Below, piece by piece: positions 49,868 to 60,983 of a stretch of DNA of 64,000 nucleotides. Position 1 is the stretch's first letter. Each line of letters opens with the position of its first letter. The notes beneath the pieces are model-generated. The model was not told the origin of the DNA, made no database searches, and saw nothing but the letters and a program-made list of their open reading frames with translations. This DNA comes from Capillidium heterosporum (Eukaryota; Entomophthoromycota; Entomophthoromycetes; Entomophthorales; Capillidiaceae): contig WBMQ01000015.1 in assembly GCA_016630905.1 (NCBI GenBank), forward strand, positions 372,001-436,000, given 5' to 3'. A program made the position numbers and the translations under genes.

Positions 49868-51712
49868 TTAATCCGCCCTCTCGATCTCGTGAGCTGAAAC
49901 GAAGGTGAGTGCATCTAACTTAGCCTGATCTGCGTTTGAAAACTCAAAGTACTTGTTGCGAAATATCGAATCTTTAGCGCTACGTTGATGCTCTATTGTA
50001 GTCTTGAGTCTCTTGTGGTTCTTTCTAATTAGGTCAAAGTACTTCATATTCCCCAACTCTCCATCGGAAGTATGATGTTCGAGGCTTCGCCTAGCGATTT
50101 CGGCTTCCCTTCTTCTCCTATTGGCGTCAGCTACTATCCTTTCCCGATTAATTCGTTCCTGCTCCTCCCTATGCTTCTTTTCAGCTGCTGCTTTGGCGTC
50201 GCGTTCTTCCCACATCGGCTTCAACTTGGCTTCAACAAGCTCTTTATCCAATTCCAACTTCTCCAGTACACTTCGGTCAGGATTGTGTCTATTGGCATAG
50301 ATGTTTTTGACCAATTCATCGTACCAAATTTGTAGCGTGCGGTAGTCTGTAGCGCACCGACGTCGGTTATCTAGGATCGTGTAAAACTCTTTCTAAAAAA
50401 ATTAGATTGGCCTGCAAAATAAATACCTCGTAGACTTCGTAGTTGAAGTTCTCTTGGATCTCATGGTGTTTAGTCTCGACGTAAGCAAAGGTGATGGGTT
50501 GTTCATGGACCTTTTCCATGGCTAAAATGAAGCGATCAAATTCTGCCTAAGTGAAAATTAGCCTGTAAATCTAGCTGCAACTACCTGGGACGTTGGCTGG
50601 TTCAGGACAATACTTATTTCCGCTTGGAAATCGATTTCTCCATGCCGCACCATAAGGTTCTTGTTGGTTTCAGTTCGGTCGACCTTGTAGGATGTGGACC
50701 CATCGATTATATCGACGATCTTAGCTAGACGCTCCGCTTGCTCGCCTCCAACTTCGACGGCTAGCATTACAAAACAACCAACGAACAATTCGTTGAAACG
50801 CGGGTAGTCGCAGTAATCTAATAGAGTGTTGCGAGATATAATAATCCTGGAAAGGTCTTCCACTTTGGAGATGATAGGCTAAACAATTAGTATTGCCTAC
50901 GAATTTACTAATACCGAATGGATTTCCTCAACAACTTCCTCTTCTTCCTCATCAGAATAAAGCTCAACCCTTCTACCTTTCTTTTTGATCTACATACGTA
51001 TGGTGAGAATGTAAATAAGTAGATTGGTACCTCTTTGTTCTTGCGAAGCTCTTTAAATTGCTTGATTGCCTTGGTGCTTTTTTTGGTTCGATTTCGGGAA
51101 GAGCGGCCTTGAAAAATTAGTAAAATACTAAGGTGTAAGACTACGAGTTGCTTGGTACTCAAAATCGGAACCCTCCGAGCTATAATCCTCCTCATCGACT
51201 TCTTCCTTAACGTAGGAAATACTTGGTTTTCTTCCTAGCCGATTGCGACGTTCCTTTTCTTCATACTCTTCTTGAGCCTAGCAAATTGAACAAAAGGTTT
51301 GTATTTATGTTACCTTATCAGCTTTTGCAGCAATCAACCTTTCACGTTCAACTTCGGGTAAATTGTATAATCTAAATTTTAGCCTTTGTTATTTAATTGA
51401 ATTACTTGTCCTCATCGTCTTTCGATTTAGAAGTTGACTTTTTCGTATAGCGCGATTTTTTGTTATCAACTATATCTGAATCTTCGGAATCTGAATCGAC
51501 GCTTAAATGGGAAGAGTTACTTAAGCTATCCTTCGCCTTGGATCTAAAATGGTTAGCCATTGAAAAGATATTCAGTACCTTGGAATGGAGGAATCAGAGT
51601 CGCTACTTCCACTGTCGGAAATATTCTTTTTGATGCTCTTATGGGAATCATTTGGTGATCCTCCAACCAAGGCTAAAATTTCATTCGAAATGTCGTCGTC
51701 TGAATGTGGCAT
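49868..51712 (-). CDS. RTF1: Paf1-complex subunit Rtf1 (Plus3 domain)
   Basis: Nine exons (51579-51712, 51406-51543, 51314-51371, 51145-51277, 51031-51107, 50915-50989, 50585-50878, 50427-50546, 49868-50392), introns 34-41 nt, give 517 residues; yeast Rtf1 has 558. The N terminus is acidic with DISNEILALVGG, the conserved Rtf1 opening, then Ser/Asp- and Glu-rich stretches and a basic patch. The Plus3 domain (~206-345) includes the ISRNTLLDY helix, ELFVGCFVML and HGEIDFQAEISIVLNQPTS. A long charged coiled coil follows (LEAKLKPMWEERDAKAAAE-type), then a Lys/Glu tail. Rtf1 binds Spt5 and supports H2B ubiquitination during elongation. With Iws1 in the same window both elongation factors are present, but they are 30 kb apart. 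Confidence 0.9.
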
Positions 51713-53014
51713 TTTGGATAAACTTTTAGGGATGTAACTTGATTCTTAAGGCTGAAGTTATCGAAATTCAAATTCACCTTTTAGTTGAGATTTGAATTCC
51801 TACCTAAATCTTTGCAGCAAAGTGTAATGAATTGCTAACTGCATTTATTTTGCAGTATGCGATAGTTGCCTATAAATCGTAAAAATGAAAGTTCAAGTAT
51901 CATAAACAAATATGCAGCCAATTTTTGCATCAGTTAGGAAAGCCCACTAAATAAGGATTGTATAGCATTTCTAAATACAGCTATGAATTCAAATCATTGA
52001 AAATGAACTACATCCAAGACATTATATTAAGATAAGGTAAGACATATATTACTGGGAAATTTATTATATAATAAAATATCCTACTAGTTTTAAAGTATAA
52101 ATATAGTTTCATCCCGGTTCGTAGAGGATGCCATGACGCTGATGCAATTTTAAAAGTACAAATATACCGACATTATACATAGCCATGATTAAAATACTGT
52201 TGTAAGTTATTACATTTAATATATATACATGAACTAGTATTTAAATATTTTTAAAAAGTAGCATAGGTTCATATTATTAGATTATTTTGTCCTTAATTAA
52301 TTGAACGGAATGTGCCAATTGTGTATACTTGAATTTATTATAGCCATCAAAAAGACATAATTTCTAATAGATTAGTATAAGATTCTCATAGATGAAGATG
52401 TTGCAAATATTTACACCAATAAATAAAATTTAGAAAAAGCATAACAGATGATTAAATCAACAGTATAATCGATTATATAGTATGAGTATATCAATATTTT
52501 GAAGTCAGAAGATCTTCATATTCCAACACTGTACCGACTAACTCTTTATATGAAGTTTAGTTTTGAGGAAATATCAAATACCTTCAAAGCCTATTCTATT
52601 TGTAAACCTACTTCATTTTATCTGTAGAACTAAACTTGGAGAACTTCAAAAAAAACTCATTTTATATAATTATTTCAGGCTCATAGCATTATAGACTTAC
52701 TATGCATCATGATGAACGACATTGGAAAGGTCCTTTTAGCTTGGGTCGCCATCCATCCATCGTTAGACTTAAGGTCAGCTGGATCCTGAGTACATATTAG
52801 AAACAAACAAATGAATAGATTTGTTTTCAGCATCTAAAAAGTTTCTACCTTCCAAGCCTTTGAATTATGCATCTGTAAAACGTCTAAATACACTGAACTA
52901 TTTTAAATCCAACTACCCGAAGCATAGTACTACTTGTGTCAAGGTTAGTTATAAATATGAATACAGAGAGCACTTGAGTTATTTACAAACTACCTTTCGT
53001 TTTTTTTGGCAAAG
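51713..53014. other. Divergent promoter region
   Basis: Separates RTF1 from the first carboxypeptidase. A TATA-like TTATAAATAT lies near 52950, about 65 bp before the carboxypeptidase start. The middle is AT-rich and empty. Confidence 0.5.
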
Positions 53015-54283
53015 ATGAAGTTGCTATCAGTAATCCATCTAAGTTTCGTCCCCTTGGTTTTAGGTGTCAATGTAAGCTACAAGGACCACAAAGTTTTGGA
53101 GTGTAAGATAAATGGAGTTAGCGACCTCAGTAAGTTTAAAAAATGCGATGTTTGGAACTACAACTCTCATACCGGATTGATAACGGTACATGTACGGAAT
53201 ATCAACCAAGAGAATGACTTGATCAACGAATTATCCTGCCGCACCGTCGTAGGTGACTTAACTGGTCACATCAATCAAAAGGGCAAAGCCAATTTTAAGC
53301 AACGAGCATCCAATAAATCCACTACAAATAGTACTGGTAAAGCCGAAACCTTTTTTGACGACTTCCAAAGCTACCAAACCATGGCATCGACTTTAAAGAA
53401 ATGGGCAAATGAACGTTCTGACTTGGCTACCTTTATCCCATCCATCGGTAAATCTATCGAAAACTAGGGATATATTCGCATTCAAGATCTGCAACGGGAA
53501 GGCTGCTAAAGCCAAAAAGTCCATCTGGTTCAACGGGGGGCTGCACGCTCGTGAGTGGATCGCACCGTCGGCCGTCTTTTATGTTATCAGGCAATTTCTA
53601 GATCAATCCAATAAGGAACCAGTAAAGGGACTTTTAGATACTTTCACCTATTACTTTACACCTCTATCCAACCCAGATGGGTACGAGTATTCACGTAATA
53701 ATGACCGGCTATGGCGTAAGAACCGCCGTCGTAATAATAGTACCTTTGGTGTAGACCTTAACCGGAACTGGGACGAACATTGGGGCGTCGTAGGTGCCTC
53801 CCATGATGAAGCAGATGAGACGTACATGGGTAGTGCACCGGCCTCCGAACCGGAAGTTAAAGCCTTAGCCAAATTTGCCAAAAACTTGCCCAACGCCTAC
53901 GGTGGTATAGACTTTCACAGCTACGGTCAATTAATCCTTAGAAACTGGGGCTGGACCACCAAACTCTCAACTAATGAAAAGGTACTCCAATCACTTGGCG
54001 AGGCTATGAAGGATGCTTTTAGTAAAAAAGGATTTAACTACACTACCGACACTTCAGCTGGACTGTACCCAGCCTCAGGTGCTTTAGATGATTGGATGGC
54101 ATCGAAAGCTAAATTAGTTAGCTTTACTATAGAGCTTTGCCCTAATGACGATATTGTAGGGTTTTAATGGACCCTAAGGACATTTTACCTTGTGTCGACA
54201 GTAGCTTTGAGGCTGTTTTAGCTTACACCAAGTATTTAAAGGCTAATCCCAACATTCCACCCAATAAGCTGATTGAGTATTAG
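53015..54283 (+). pseudogene. M14 carboxypeptidase copy A with two frame breaks
   Basis: With both breaks bridged the product would be ~422 residues of the same family as the three intact copies in this cluster. It has a signal-like start (MKLLSVIHLSFVPLVLG), a propeptide, HAREWIAPS, DRLWRKNR, GVDLNRNWDEHW, IDFHSYGQ, YPASGALDDW and FTIEL, so all catalytic and zinc positions are present. An in-frame TAG at 53465-53467 interrupts it. The sequence picks up one base later at RDIFAF with nothing lost. Near 54165 a TAA in a four-T run stops the frame again, and the rest continues as one T short. Downstream residues through the shared KANPNIPPN end are intact. Either a young pseudogene or sequencing indels would give this pattern. 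An AATAAA follows at 54289. Confidence 0.75.
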
Positions 54284-54985
54284 ATATCAATAAAATGGAT
54301 TTTGATTTTGTAGTAGCTTTTTGTAAAGAAACATAGATTGGCCTCATATATATGTACATTTCTTATTCTTATAGCAAAACTTAGCTATAGCTGTAGATTA
54401 GCTCTCTATAAATTTAATTTAACTTTTAGTTTGTACTAGCGTCGCTTTCAACTACCACAGTATAACCAATGAAAGTAAAGCTATCCACTCTAACTCGAGT
54501 ATCTAAGAAGTAGAAAAACCCAATAAACAGCGACCGAGATGAAGGCACTACTAAAAGGATAAACTTTAAAATTTCAAAGGACACTCCAACGACAATTGGA
54601 AAAGTTTGATAGTTGAACTGTTTTTCCTTTCGCTTTTGCTAAGGTATAATAACACTGAGTGCAAAATGCTGTTTAGCTTCAACTTCTATATACTTATAAA
54701 AGTACTAATATTACAATATCTATCAATAATATTGGCTGAAAATTGAAAGGCGCACTCAAGTAAGGCCAAAGGTTAAAACTATGCAATTGAAGTATAAGTG
54801 AATGGAAGCTTACATGTTATTAAATATTTTTATTAAAATATCTAATTCGATAATTTAAATATTGTTAAATTCAACAAAGCATATATCAAATCTATTTAAA
54901 ATAATAAAATGTACCTTTTATTAGACGAATATCTGCTACCTATTGTCTATCTCATCTATAAATTAAAAACTATAAGCATACACAC
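54284..54985. other. Convergent 3' spacer
   Basis: Contains the poly(A) signal of carboxypeptidase copy A (54289-54294) and AT-rich sequence. Nothing else recognised. Confidence 0.5.
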
Positions 54986-55555
54986 CTACCTCCCCGGTTT
55001 AAAGTCCTTGCCAACTGGTATAATACTCCTCCTATTAGCTCTATCGATATACAGCTTCTTACCGTTTATCTCATAACCATTGAACTTCTTGAAGAACCAC
55101 TCGACACACTCCTCATCTACATGGGCGAAACAGTAGCCTTTGTGGCTGCCTTCTTTATTCCTGGGCACGTTTAAGAAATGGATGGGCACCTTTTTGGAAA
55201 AGATGTCTTTAATAGCGGAGGGCTTGTAGGTGGTAGGTAGGTTGCCTATGTATAGGAAGGCGGTTTCCGACTTTTTGAGGTTGGAGTGGATCAGCGTTCG
55301 CTTTAGTAGTTTTTGGAATTGGACCAGCACCATGATTCTGTACTTTGTTGCTGAGAAGACGAGTTTTGCTTGGAATAATGGCTTGCTTTTGATCACTATC
55401 CAATTTGGACTTGCTGATTGGATAGATTCTGAAAACTTTTCTACAGTAGGCTCTGAAGGTTCTTTATGATGAGCATCACTGAAAGAAACCCTGCTAACAT
55501 TCCCCCATGCCGAAGCTGCTGCTGCTATGGAGCGAGTAGGCCAGCTAGTGTACAT
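54986..55555 (-). CDS. Small RRM-domain RNA-binding protein
   Basis: Using the ATG at 55555 the product is 189 residues. The N-terminal ~30 residues (MYTSWPTRSIAAAASAWGNV) are basic, Ala/Ser-rich and free of acidic residues, like a mitochondrial presequence. A single RRM occupies about residues 110-185, with AFLYIGNLP as RNP2, HKGYCFAHV as RNP1, and KLYIDRANRR as the last strand. The frame stays open upstream to 55726, so a longer product is possible. I cannot name an orthologue; a mitochondrial RNA-binding role is a guess from the N terminus. The gene is wedged between carboxypeptidase copies A and B, facing away from A's 3' end. Confidence 0.72.
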   Translation of the reverse strand: MYTSWPTRSIAAAASAWGNVSRVSFSDAHHKEPSEPTVEKFSESIQSASPNWIVIKSKPLFQAKLVFSATKYRIMVLVQFQKLLKRTLIHSNLKKSETAFLYIGNLPTTYKPSAIKDIFSKKVPIHFLNVPRNKEGSHKGYCFAHVDEECVEWFFKKFNGYEINGKKLYIDRANRRSIIPVGKDFKPGR

Positions 55556-56069
55556 AATATAGTAAATTATACATTTGTTTCCTCTCTCTAAGTCTGTAAA
55601 ATTTATGTCAAAGCAAATGTTTCGACAACTTGTTGAAATATGGCAATTTGACAACGTACATCTACCACTACTGCAATTGCTGAAGCTGTATTTTGAACTA
55701 ATAATCATTGTCATATAAGATACCAAATAGATTAAATCTAGTTAAATCACTAGTATTAATATGAACTGAATGATAAGTTTACTTCAAATAGTTTAACTAG
55801 CTTTATCAAGCTTGATATAAGCCTTTTGAATAGAAAGTTTTGGGTAAGCCTAGTATATTCTACAACTTTAGGAATCTTGACTATTAACACATCCACTAAT
55901 TTCTCTTGCCTATATGCATCCATTTATTCAAGAAATTTGGATACTCAGCTTTAGTTAGATAGAGTTTAAAAGGTGATGGATCTTTATTTTAGATACAATT
56001 ATCTTAGTAAATGGTAAAAAATCCATTAAAATGATATATTTGAAATTGACATTTATTACAAAAATTTTC
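55556..56069. other. Spacer with the 3' signal of carboxypeptidase B
   Basis: On the minus strand GTAATAAATGTC lies just past the stop of the gene at 56070. The same string follows carboxypeptidase C. The rest is AT-rich. Confidence 0.5.
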
Positions 56070-57320
56070 TTAAGGCAAAGGCTTGTTAGGGGGGATATTG
56101 GGGTTAGCCTTCAAGTAGTTGGAGTAAGCCAAAGTGGCGGCATAGGCACCTTCAGAGCACTTGACGATTTCGGAGGCGGGGAGTTGGAAGCCAGAGCCGG
56201 AGACAGGGCACAGTTCAACTGTAAACGAAACAAGCTGGGCCTTGGCAGCCATCCAATCGTCCAAAGCACCAGAGGCTGGGTACAGTTCAGCCGAAGTCTC
56301 GGAGGTGTAGGAGTAACCCTTAGTAGCAAAGGCATCACGCATAGCATCACCTAAAGGTTTCAAAACCTTTTCGTTAGCCGAGATGGTGTAGGACCAACCC
56401 CAATTTCTAAGCACTAGCTGGCCATATGAGTGGAAATCGATACCACCGTAGCGGTTGGAGATGTTCAAAGCATACTTGGCCAAGGCTTGGACCTCCGGTT
56501 CTGAGTTGGGGGATTTACCGCAGTAGGTATCGGAAGCTGGGTTGGTAGAGGCACCTACTACACTCCAGTGTTCGTCCCAGTTACGGTTCAAATCTACACC
56601 GTAGCTGGAGCCGTTGTTCCTACGATTCTTGCGCCATAATCTAGCGCTGGAACTGGTACGCGTGTACTCGTAACCGTCGGGGTTGGCTAATGGAGTGAAG
56701 TGGAATTCGAAGGTATCGAGCAGGGCCTTGACCTGGGCAGTGTTGGCGTCATCCAATAACTTACGGATAGTATAGATGGTGGAGGCTGGTGCGATCCATT
56801 CACGGGCGTGTAGGCCGGCGTTGAACCAAATACCTTTCTTAGGGGTGGTGGTGGCCTTGTTGGTCAAGGTGAAGGCGAAGAGATCTCTGCCTTCGACCGA
56901 TTTACCAATGCTTGGGATGAAGGTGGCCAAGTTGGGGTTGGCAGTAGCCCACTGCTGCAAGGTCGACTTGATAGTGGCATAGGACTGGTAGTTGTTGAAG
57001 AAGGGATCGGCCAAGCTTGCTCGGCTGTTAGCTTCGACCGAGTTGTTGCTTTCTTGTTCCAACTTCTTGACGTGGGCGTCGAGGTCGCTGATCATAACCT
57101 TGCAGTGGGCGACCTTGGAGACGGCGTTCAATTGGTTCTGGTCTTCGATGCGTGCGGTGAAGGTCTTGGACTTGGGATCATAACCCCAGACGTCGACGTC
57201 GTCGAATACCTTACCATCGGACTTATTTCTGACCTGGCAGGTGTATACCTTCTGGCCCTTGTATACTTCCTGGTTGGCGAAAGTCAATCCCAATAACGAG
57301 AGAGCTAAAATCGATTTCAT
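56070..57320 (-). CDS. Secreted M14 metallocarboxypeptidase, B-type specificity, copy B
   Basis: Single exon, 416 residues. Signal peptide MKSILALSLLGLTFA, then a propeptide of ~100 residues, then the zinc carboxypeptidase fold. Key residues: HAREW (zinc His/Glu), ARLWRKNR, GVDLNRNWDEHW, IDFHSYGQ (third zinc His), YPASGALDDW and FTVEL (catalytic Glu). In bovine numbering the residue at 255 is Asp (YPASGALDD), as in carboxypeptidase B, predicting cleavage of C-terminal Lys or Arg. The in-window start is chosen because the ATG at 57320 begins the signal. The longer frame upstream has no signal and falls between the TATA box and the start. Intronless, unlike most genes nearby. Confidence 0.93.
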   Translation of the reverse strand: MKSILALSLLGLTFANQEVYKGQKVYTCQVRNKSDGKVFDDVDVWGYDPKSKTFTARIEDQNQLNAVSKVAHCKVMISDLDAHVKKLEQESNNSVEANSRASLADPFFNNYQSYATIKSTLQQWATANPNLATFIPSIGKSVEGRDLFAFTLTNKATTTPKKGIWFNAGLHAREWIAPASTIYTIRKLLDDANTAQVKALLDTFEFHFTPLANPDGYEYTRTSSSARLWRKNRRNNGSSYGVDLNRNWDEHWSVVGASTNPASDTYCGKSPNSEPEVQALAKYALNISNRYGGIDFHSYGQLVLRNWGWSYTISANEKVLKPLGDAMRDAFATKGYSYTSETSAELYPASGALDDWMAAKAQLVSFTVELCPVSGSGFQLPASEIVKCSEGAYAATLAYSNYLKANPNIPPNKPLP

Positions 57321-57362
57321 TGTTAGTTTGTTTGGATTTAAGAATTCTTGGTGGATTTGCAA

Positions 57363-57373
57363 CCCCTTTTATA
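57363..57373 (-). promoter_or_regulatory. TATA box of carboxypeptidase B
   Basis: TATAAAAGGGG on the minus strand, about 53 bp upstream of the start codon; the carboxypeptidase D promoter has the same TATAAAAGGGG at nearly the same distance. Confidence 0.6.
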
Positions 57374-59126
57374 CTAAATTTTGTAAGGTTGGTAATGTGG
57401 TTTCCTATCAGCTTCATTAGAGTTCTATTCGATACTTATCCCGTACATATCGCCTTTCGATTATAAATTATATGGTGTGCTGACCTCAATGCGCTGAAAA
57501 GAGTCATACTTTTCTTCAGCTAAAGTATAAGGGAATTCTCATGCCATAAATAAGAAGTTTTGTGGTAGTATTGCCAAATGGGTCTACAGCTCAATATGCT
57601 ATTTAAACTTTTATATAGTAACTTCAAATTATGCTTTGCAACTAACTATAGCCTTTCTTGTAATAATCGGATGACCTGTTCCATTGCTCATCTAAAACCG
57701 TTATTAAGCCAATCTCGGTGTATCAGATTCTTGTAAGCTGAGGTTCAAATGATCTATTCAGCATAGTTATAAAATTGATACCAAATAGCATACTCTTTGT
57801 ATATTATGTTTAAAGAATATATTGATTTGAATTTTTGACATACACTACATATCATTTGGTATGCTTTGAATTTTAGAAATCAATTTAGAAACAACTCAAG
57901 TTAAAATTTCACCATCTTTCGGTAGTTATCTTGATAAGTGATAAATCTATATACTTTACATCAATGTAAAACTTTCATACCTATTTCTGGATATCTCTTC
58001 TAGAAAAGCATTCATCCTTTATGTAATCCTTGAAGCCCAACTTTCTAAGCACTTCTAGCCAAGTACTAACTATTTCATTCGTTTAGAAATATAAAATCAT
58101 ATTATACTAAAGTATATTATTGAGATCCTTATAATATTTTGAAATAGATAGAAACTATCGAGGTTAATTTGAAAGACTTTACCTAGCTGAAAAAAGCTTA
58201 CCAAGTTGAAGTGATTGTAGTATATAAAAAGTAGGCGTTAATTTGTAGTCCTTTAACATTTAAGTCGAATTATAGAGAACTGAGAAAGTATTGCATTTAT
58301 AATTATCAAAGATAAATTCGAATGCATTTTTAGAGAAATATAAAAGCTAGATTGGTATTTATTAATATATTAGATAGCTAATTAATAATATATATATAAC
58401 TAAGTATAATTATATGAATAGTGCTGCAGGGCTTCTTATTAAATAAAAGAGATACTTTGGAGTTTAAGGATGTTTAAAACTTGAAGACTTCATCTAAGGC
58501 TTTAAACTCCAAAGTTACCTTAAAATGTATTTGATCTACATAGCTACGTTTGAAAAAGTAAAGTATTATAGACCGACTTTACGTTAGCAAAGACCAACAT
58601 GTCAAGTAATTTGACATTCTGAGATCTCTGTCTAGATTACTACCCTCATTCTTAGCTTTAATAATGGATCTCCCGATCCATAACTTGCTATATTCTCCTT
58701 TATTTTGCTTTTGTAACTTGATAAACATGCTTATGCCAGTCGAAACATAACCTCCTGGACCAAGAATATAAAGTAGTTTGACAGATGTGGTGGTGATCTA
58801 TCGAGGTCAAGTTGAAGTAAACCCTGTGGTTTGCTTGAGCTGTATGGCAAATCTGACGCTTTTAGTCTTTATTTTGAAAGATTATAGCCTGAAATTTGTT
58901 CATGTGTTGCTCTTTCTTACTAACGAACCCTTTGTAGAGCTATATAGATATATATATAGATCAATCGGCTAGTATTTCTACTTAGTATGTGGAAAGTCCT
59001 TCAATATCTAATATTTTCACTGCTAATCAAGTTATAACTTAGCCAGAAACCACTTAAACCCTGGATAAAAAATACCTTCAAGAGTGACGTCTTACGAGTA
59101 CCAGGTGACATTTCTTTAGGAAAAGT
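57374..59126. other. 1.8-kb divergent spacer inside the carboxypeptidase cluster
   Basis: AT-rich with no convincing gene. A frame at 58778-58972 has no motif. It separates minus-strand copy B from the plus-strand genes beyond. Confidence 0.5.
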
Positions 59127-59592
59127 ATGATCCAATTTCTCATCTGTATGGTATCAAGCACGAAATTTACGAATGACAAAGAATCTGATTCTGCAGGTAG
59201 ATATGAATATTTTAGCAAGCTAATGCCTTGATTTCAATTTAGGTAAACAGATAATTTAAAGAAGGCCTTGTGTCCCGTTGATAGGGTCATCCCACCTTTT
59301 CATCAGGCAGGTACGTGATTGCCTTCAAAAATTAATAATATGGCTAAAATTAGTGCACACCTGCTCGATATCAGTTGATGGATGTACGACATGTATCAGG
59401 TCATCGGACACTTATAATGAGGGCTATATTTATTTTGATAAGTGTGATTTGGCTCAAAATATAAAAGTTCAAATTTATTGTGGTCGAGGTTTTGAAGCAG
59501 CCGGTAAAAATATCTGCAAATACCTTTTTTATGGCATAACACTGCCCTTATATGTTAGCTTAGATAGAGGTATGATGGTTTATAACGCATAA
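59127..59592 (+). CDS. Putative small cysteine-rich secreted protein
   Basis: Three exons (59127-59196, 59251-59310, 59354-59592) with 54- and 43-nt introns join in phase to 122 residues. A short hydrophobic start (MIQFLICMVSS) may be a weak signal. The rest has seven cysteines (~31, 47, 54, 57, 74, 86, 98) in a compact core between HTCSISVDGC and KNICKYLF, which suggests a disulfide-bonded fold. The three-exon layout and size resemble the Kunitz gene at 12.2 kb, but the cysteine spacing does not fit a Kunitz domain. Its stop is 146 bp before the start of carboxypeptidase C, on the same strand. I recognise no family. The signal strength and exon 1 are the weak points of the model. Confidence 0.4.
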
Positions 59593-59690
59593 GGTTATCA
59601 TATCTTACATATATAGTTGAAAGTAAATTGGACAAGATAGATATAAGCGCCGCACTAATGAAGTTGAGTACAAAACCACACTGTTGATGG

Positions 59691-59699
59691 TATAAAAGG
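59691..59699 (+). promoter_or_regulatory. TATA box of carboxypeptidase C
   Basis: TATAAAAGG starts 48 bp before the start codon and 99 bp after the stop of the small cysteine-rich gene, so carboxypeptidase C has its own promoter. Confidence 0.6.
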
Positions 59700-59738
59700 C
59701 CAGCAAATCCACATGAAAGCTTTATCAAAATATTAACG

Positions 59739-60983
59739 ATGAAATCAATTTTAGCCCTCTCGTTACTAGGATTAACACTCGCTAACCAGCAGGTATACAA
59801 AGGCCAGAAGGTTTATTCCTGCCAAGTCAAGAGCAAGGAGGAGACCAAAGTATTTGACAACGTCGACGTCTGGGACCATGATCCCAAGACTTTGACCTAC
59901 ACCGCCAGAATTGAAAGCCAAAACAAGCTGAGCATCATCTCCAAGGTAGCTTCGTGCAAGGTTCTTATTGAAGACCTCGACGCACATGTCTCCAAGTACG
60001 AGCAGGAAAGTCAGAACTCGGTCGACGTCAACAGCAGGGCAAGCTTGGCCGACCCCTTCTTCAACAACTACCAGTCCTATGCCACTATCAAGTCGACCTT
60101 GCAGCAGTGGGCTACTGCCAACCCCAACTTGGCCACCTTCATTCCAAGTATCGGCAAATCAGTCGAAGGTAGGGATATCTTCGCTTTCACTTTGACCAAC
60201 AAAGCCATCACCACCACCAAGAAAGCTATCTGGTTCAACGGAGGTTTACACGCCCGTGAGTGGATTGCCCCCGCCACCACCCTCTATATCCTCAAAAAAT
60301 TATTGGAAGATGCCAGCACTGCCCAGGTTAAACCTTTGTTGGATACCTTTGTCTTCCACTTTACCCCCTTAGCTAATCCCGATGGCTACGAGTACACTCG
60401 CTCGGGCGATCGTCTATGGAGAAAGAACCGTAGCCGTAACGGATCCTACTACGGTGTAGATTTGAACCGTAACTGGGACGAGCACTGGGGTGTATCTGGA
60501 TCCTCAACTAATCCTGCTGACGAGACCTACCAGGGTAGATCAGCCGCTTCTGAACCTGAAGTTCGAGCTCTAGCTGCCTATGCCTTGAGCATCCCTAACC
60601 GCTACGGTGGTATCGACTTCCACTCCTACGGCCAGTACGTCTTGCGCAACTGGGGTTGGGCTAACAAGCTCTCGGCCAACGAAAAGCTTTTGAAACCTCT
60701 AGGTGACTCTATGAAGCAGGCCTTCGCATCCAAAGGTTTCTCTTACACTTCCGAGACTTCAGCTCAACTGTACCCTGCTTCCGGTGCTTTGGATGACTGG
60801 ATGGCCGCCAAGGCTAAGTTAGTCTCCTTCACTGTCGAGTTATGCCCCGTTAATGGTGCTGGTTTCCAGCTCCCCGCCTCCCAGATTGTCTCCTGTGCTG
60901 AAGGTGCCTACGCCGCTGTCTTGACCTACTCCAACTACTTGAAGGCTAACCCCAACATCCCTCCTAACACTCCCTTACCTTAA
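59739..60983 (+). CDS. Secreted M14 metallocarboxypeptidase, B-type specificity, copy C
   Basis: Single exon, 414 residues. Signal MKSILALSLLGLTLA, propeptide to about residue 110, then the catalytic domain. Zinc ligands His171 and Glu174 (HARE) and His295 (IDFHSYGQ); catalytic Tyr345 and Glu367 (FTVEL). Asp352 occupies the bovine-255 position that selects basic side chains. The C terminus ends KANPNIPPNTPLP. The protein is strikingly similar to copies B and D, including identical long stretches of catalytic-domain sequence, so the duplication is recent or under gene conversion. The propeptide implies secretion as a zymogen that needs another protease to activate it. AATAAA at 60995-61000 is the poly(A) signal. 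Confidence 0.93.
   Translation: MKSILALSLLGLTLANQQVYKGQKVYSCQVKSKEETKVFDNVDVWDHDPKTLTYTARIESQNKLSIISKVASCKVLIEDLDAHVSKYEQESQNSVDVNSRASLADPFFNNYQSYATIKSTLQQWATANPNLATFIPSIGKSVEGRDIFAFTLTNKAITTTKKAIWFNGGLHAREWIAPATTLYILKKLLEDASTAQVKPLLDTFVFHFTPLANPDGYEYTRSGDRLWRKNRSRNGSYYGVDLNRNWDEHWGVSGSSTNPADETYQGRSAASEPEVRALAAYALSIPNRYGGIDFHSYGQYVLRNWGWANKLSANEKLLKPLGDSMKQAFASKGFSYTSETSAQLYPASGALDDWMAAKAKLVSFTVELCPVNGAGFQLPASQIVSCAEGAYAAVLTYSNYLKANPNIPPNTPLP

Noticed and set aside
56776-57296. Plus-strand frames opposite carboxypeptidase B
   Set aside because: They are antisense shadows of a highly biased coding sequence with no independent motif.
59278-59353. Reading the cysteine-rich frame straight through from 59278
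   Set aside because: That region has no ATG and contains a good GTACGT...AAATTAG intron that joins a better upstream exon.
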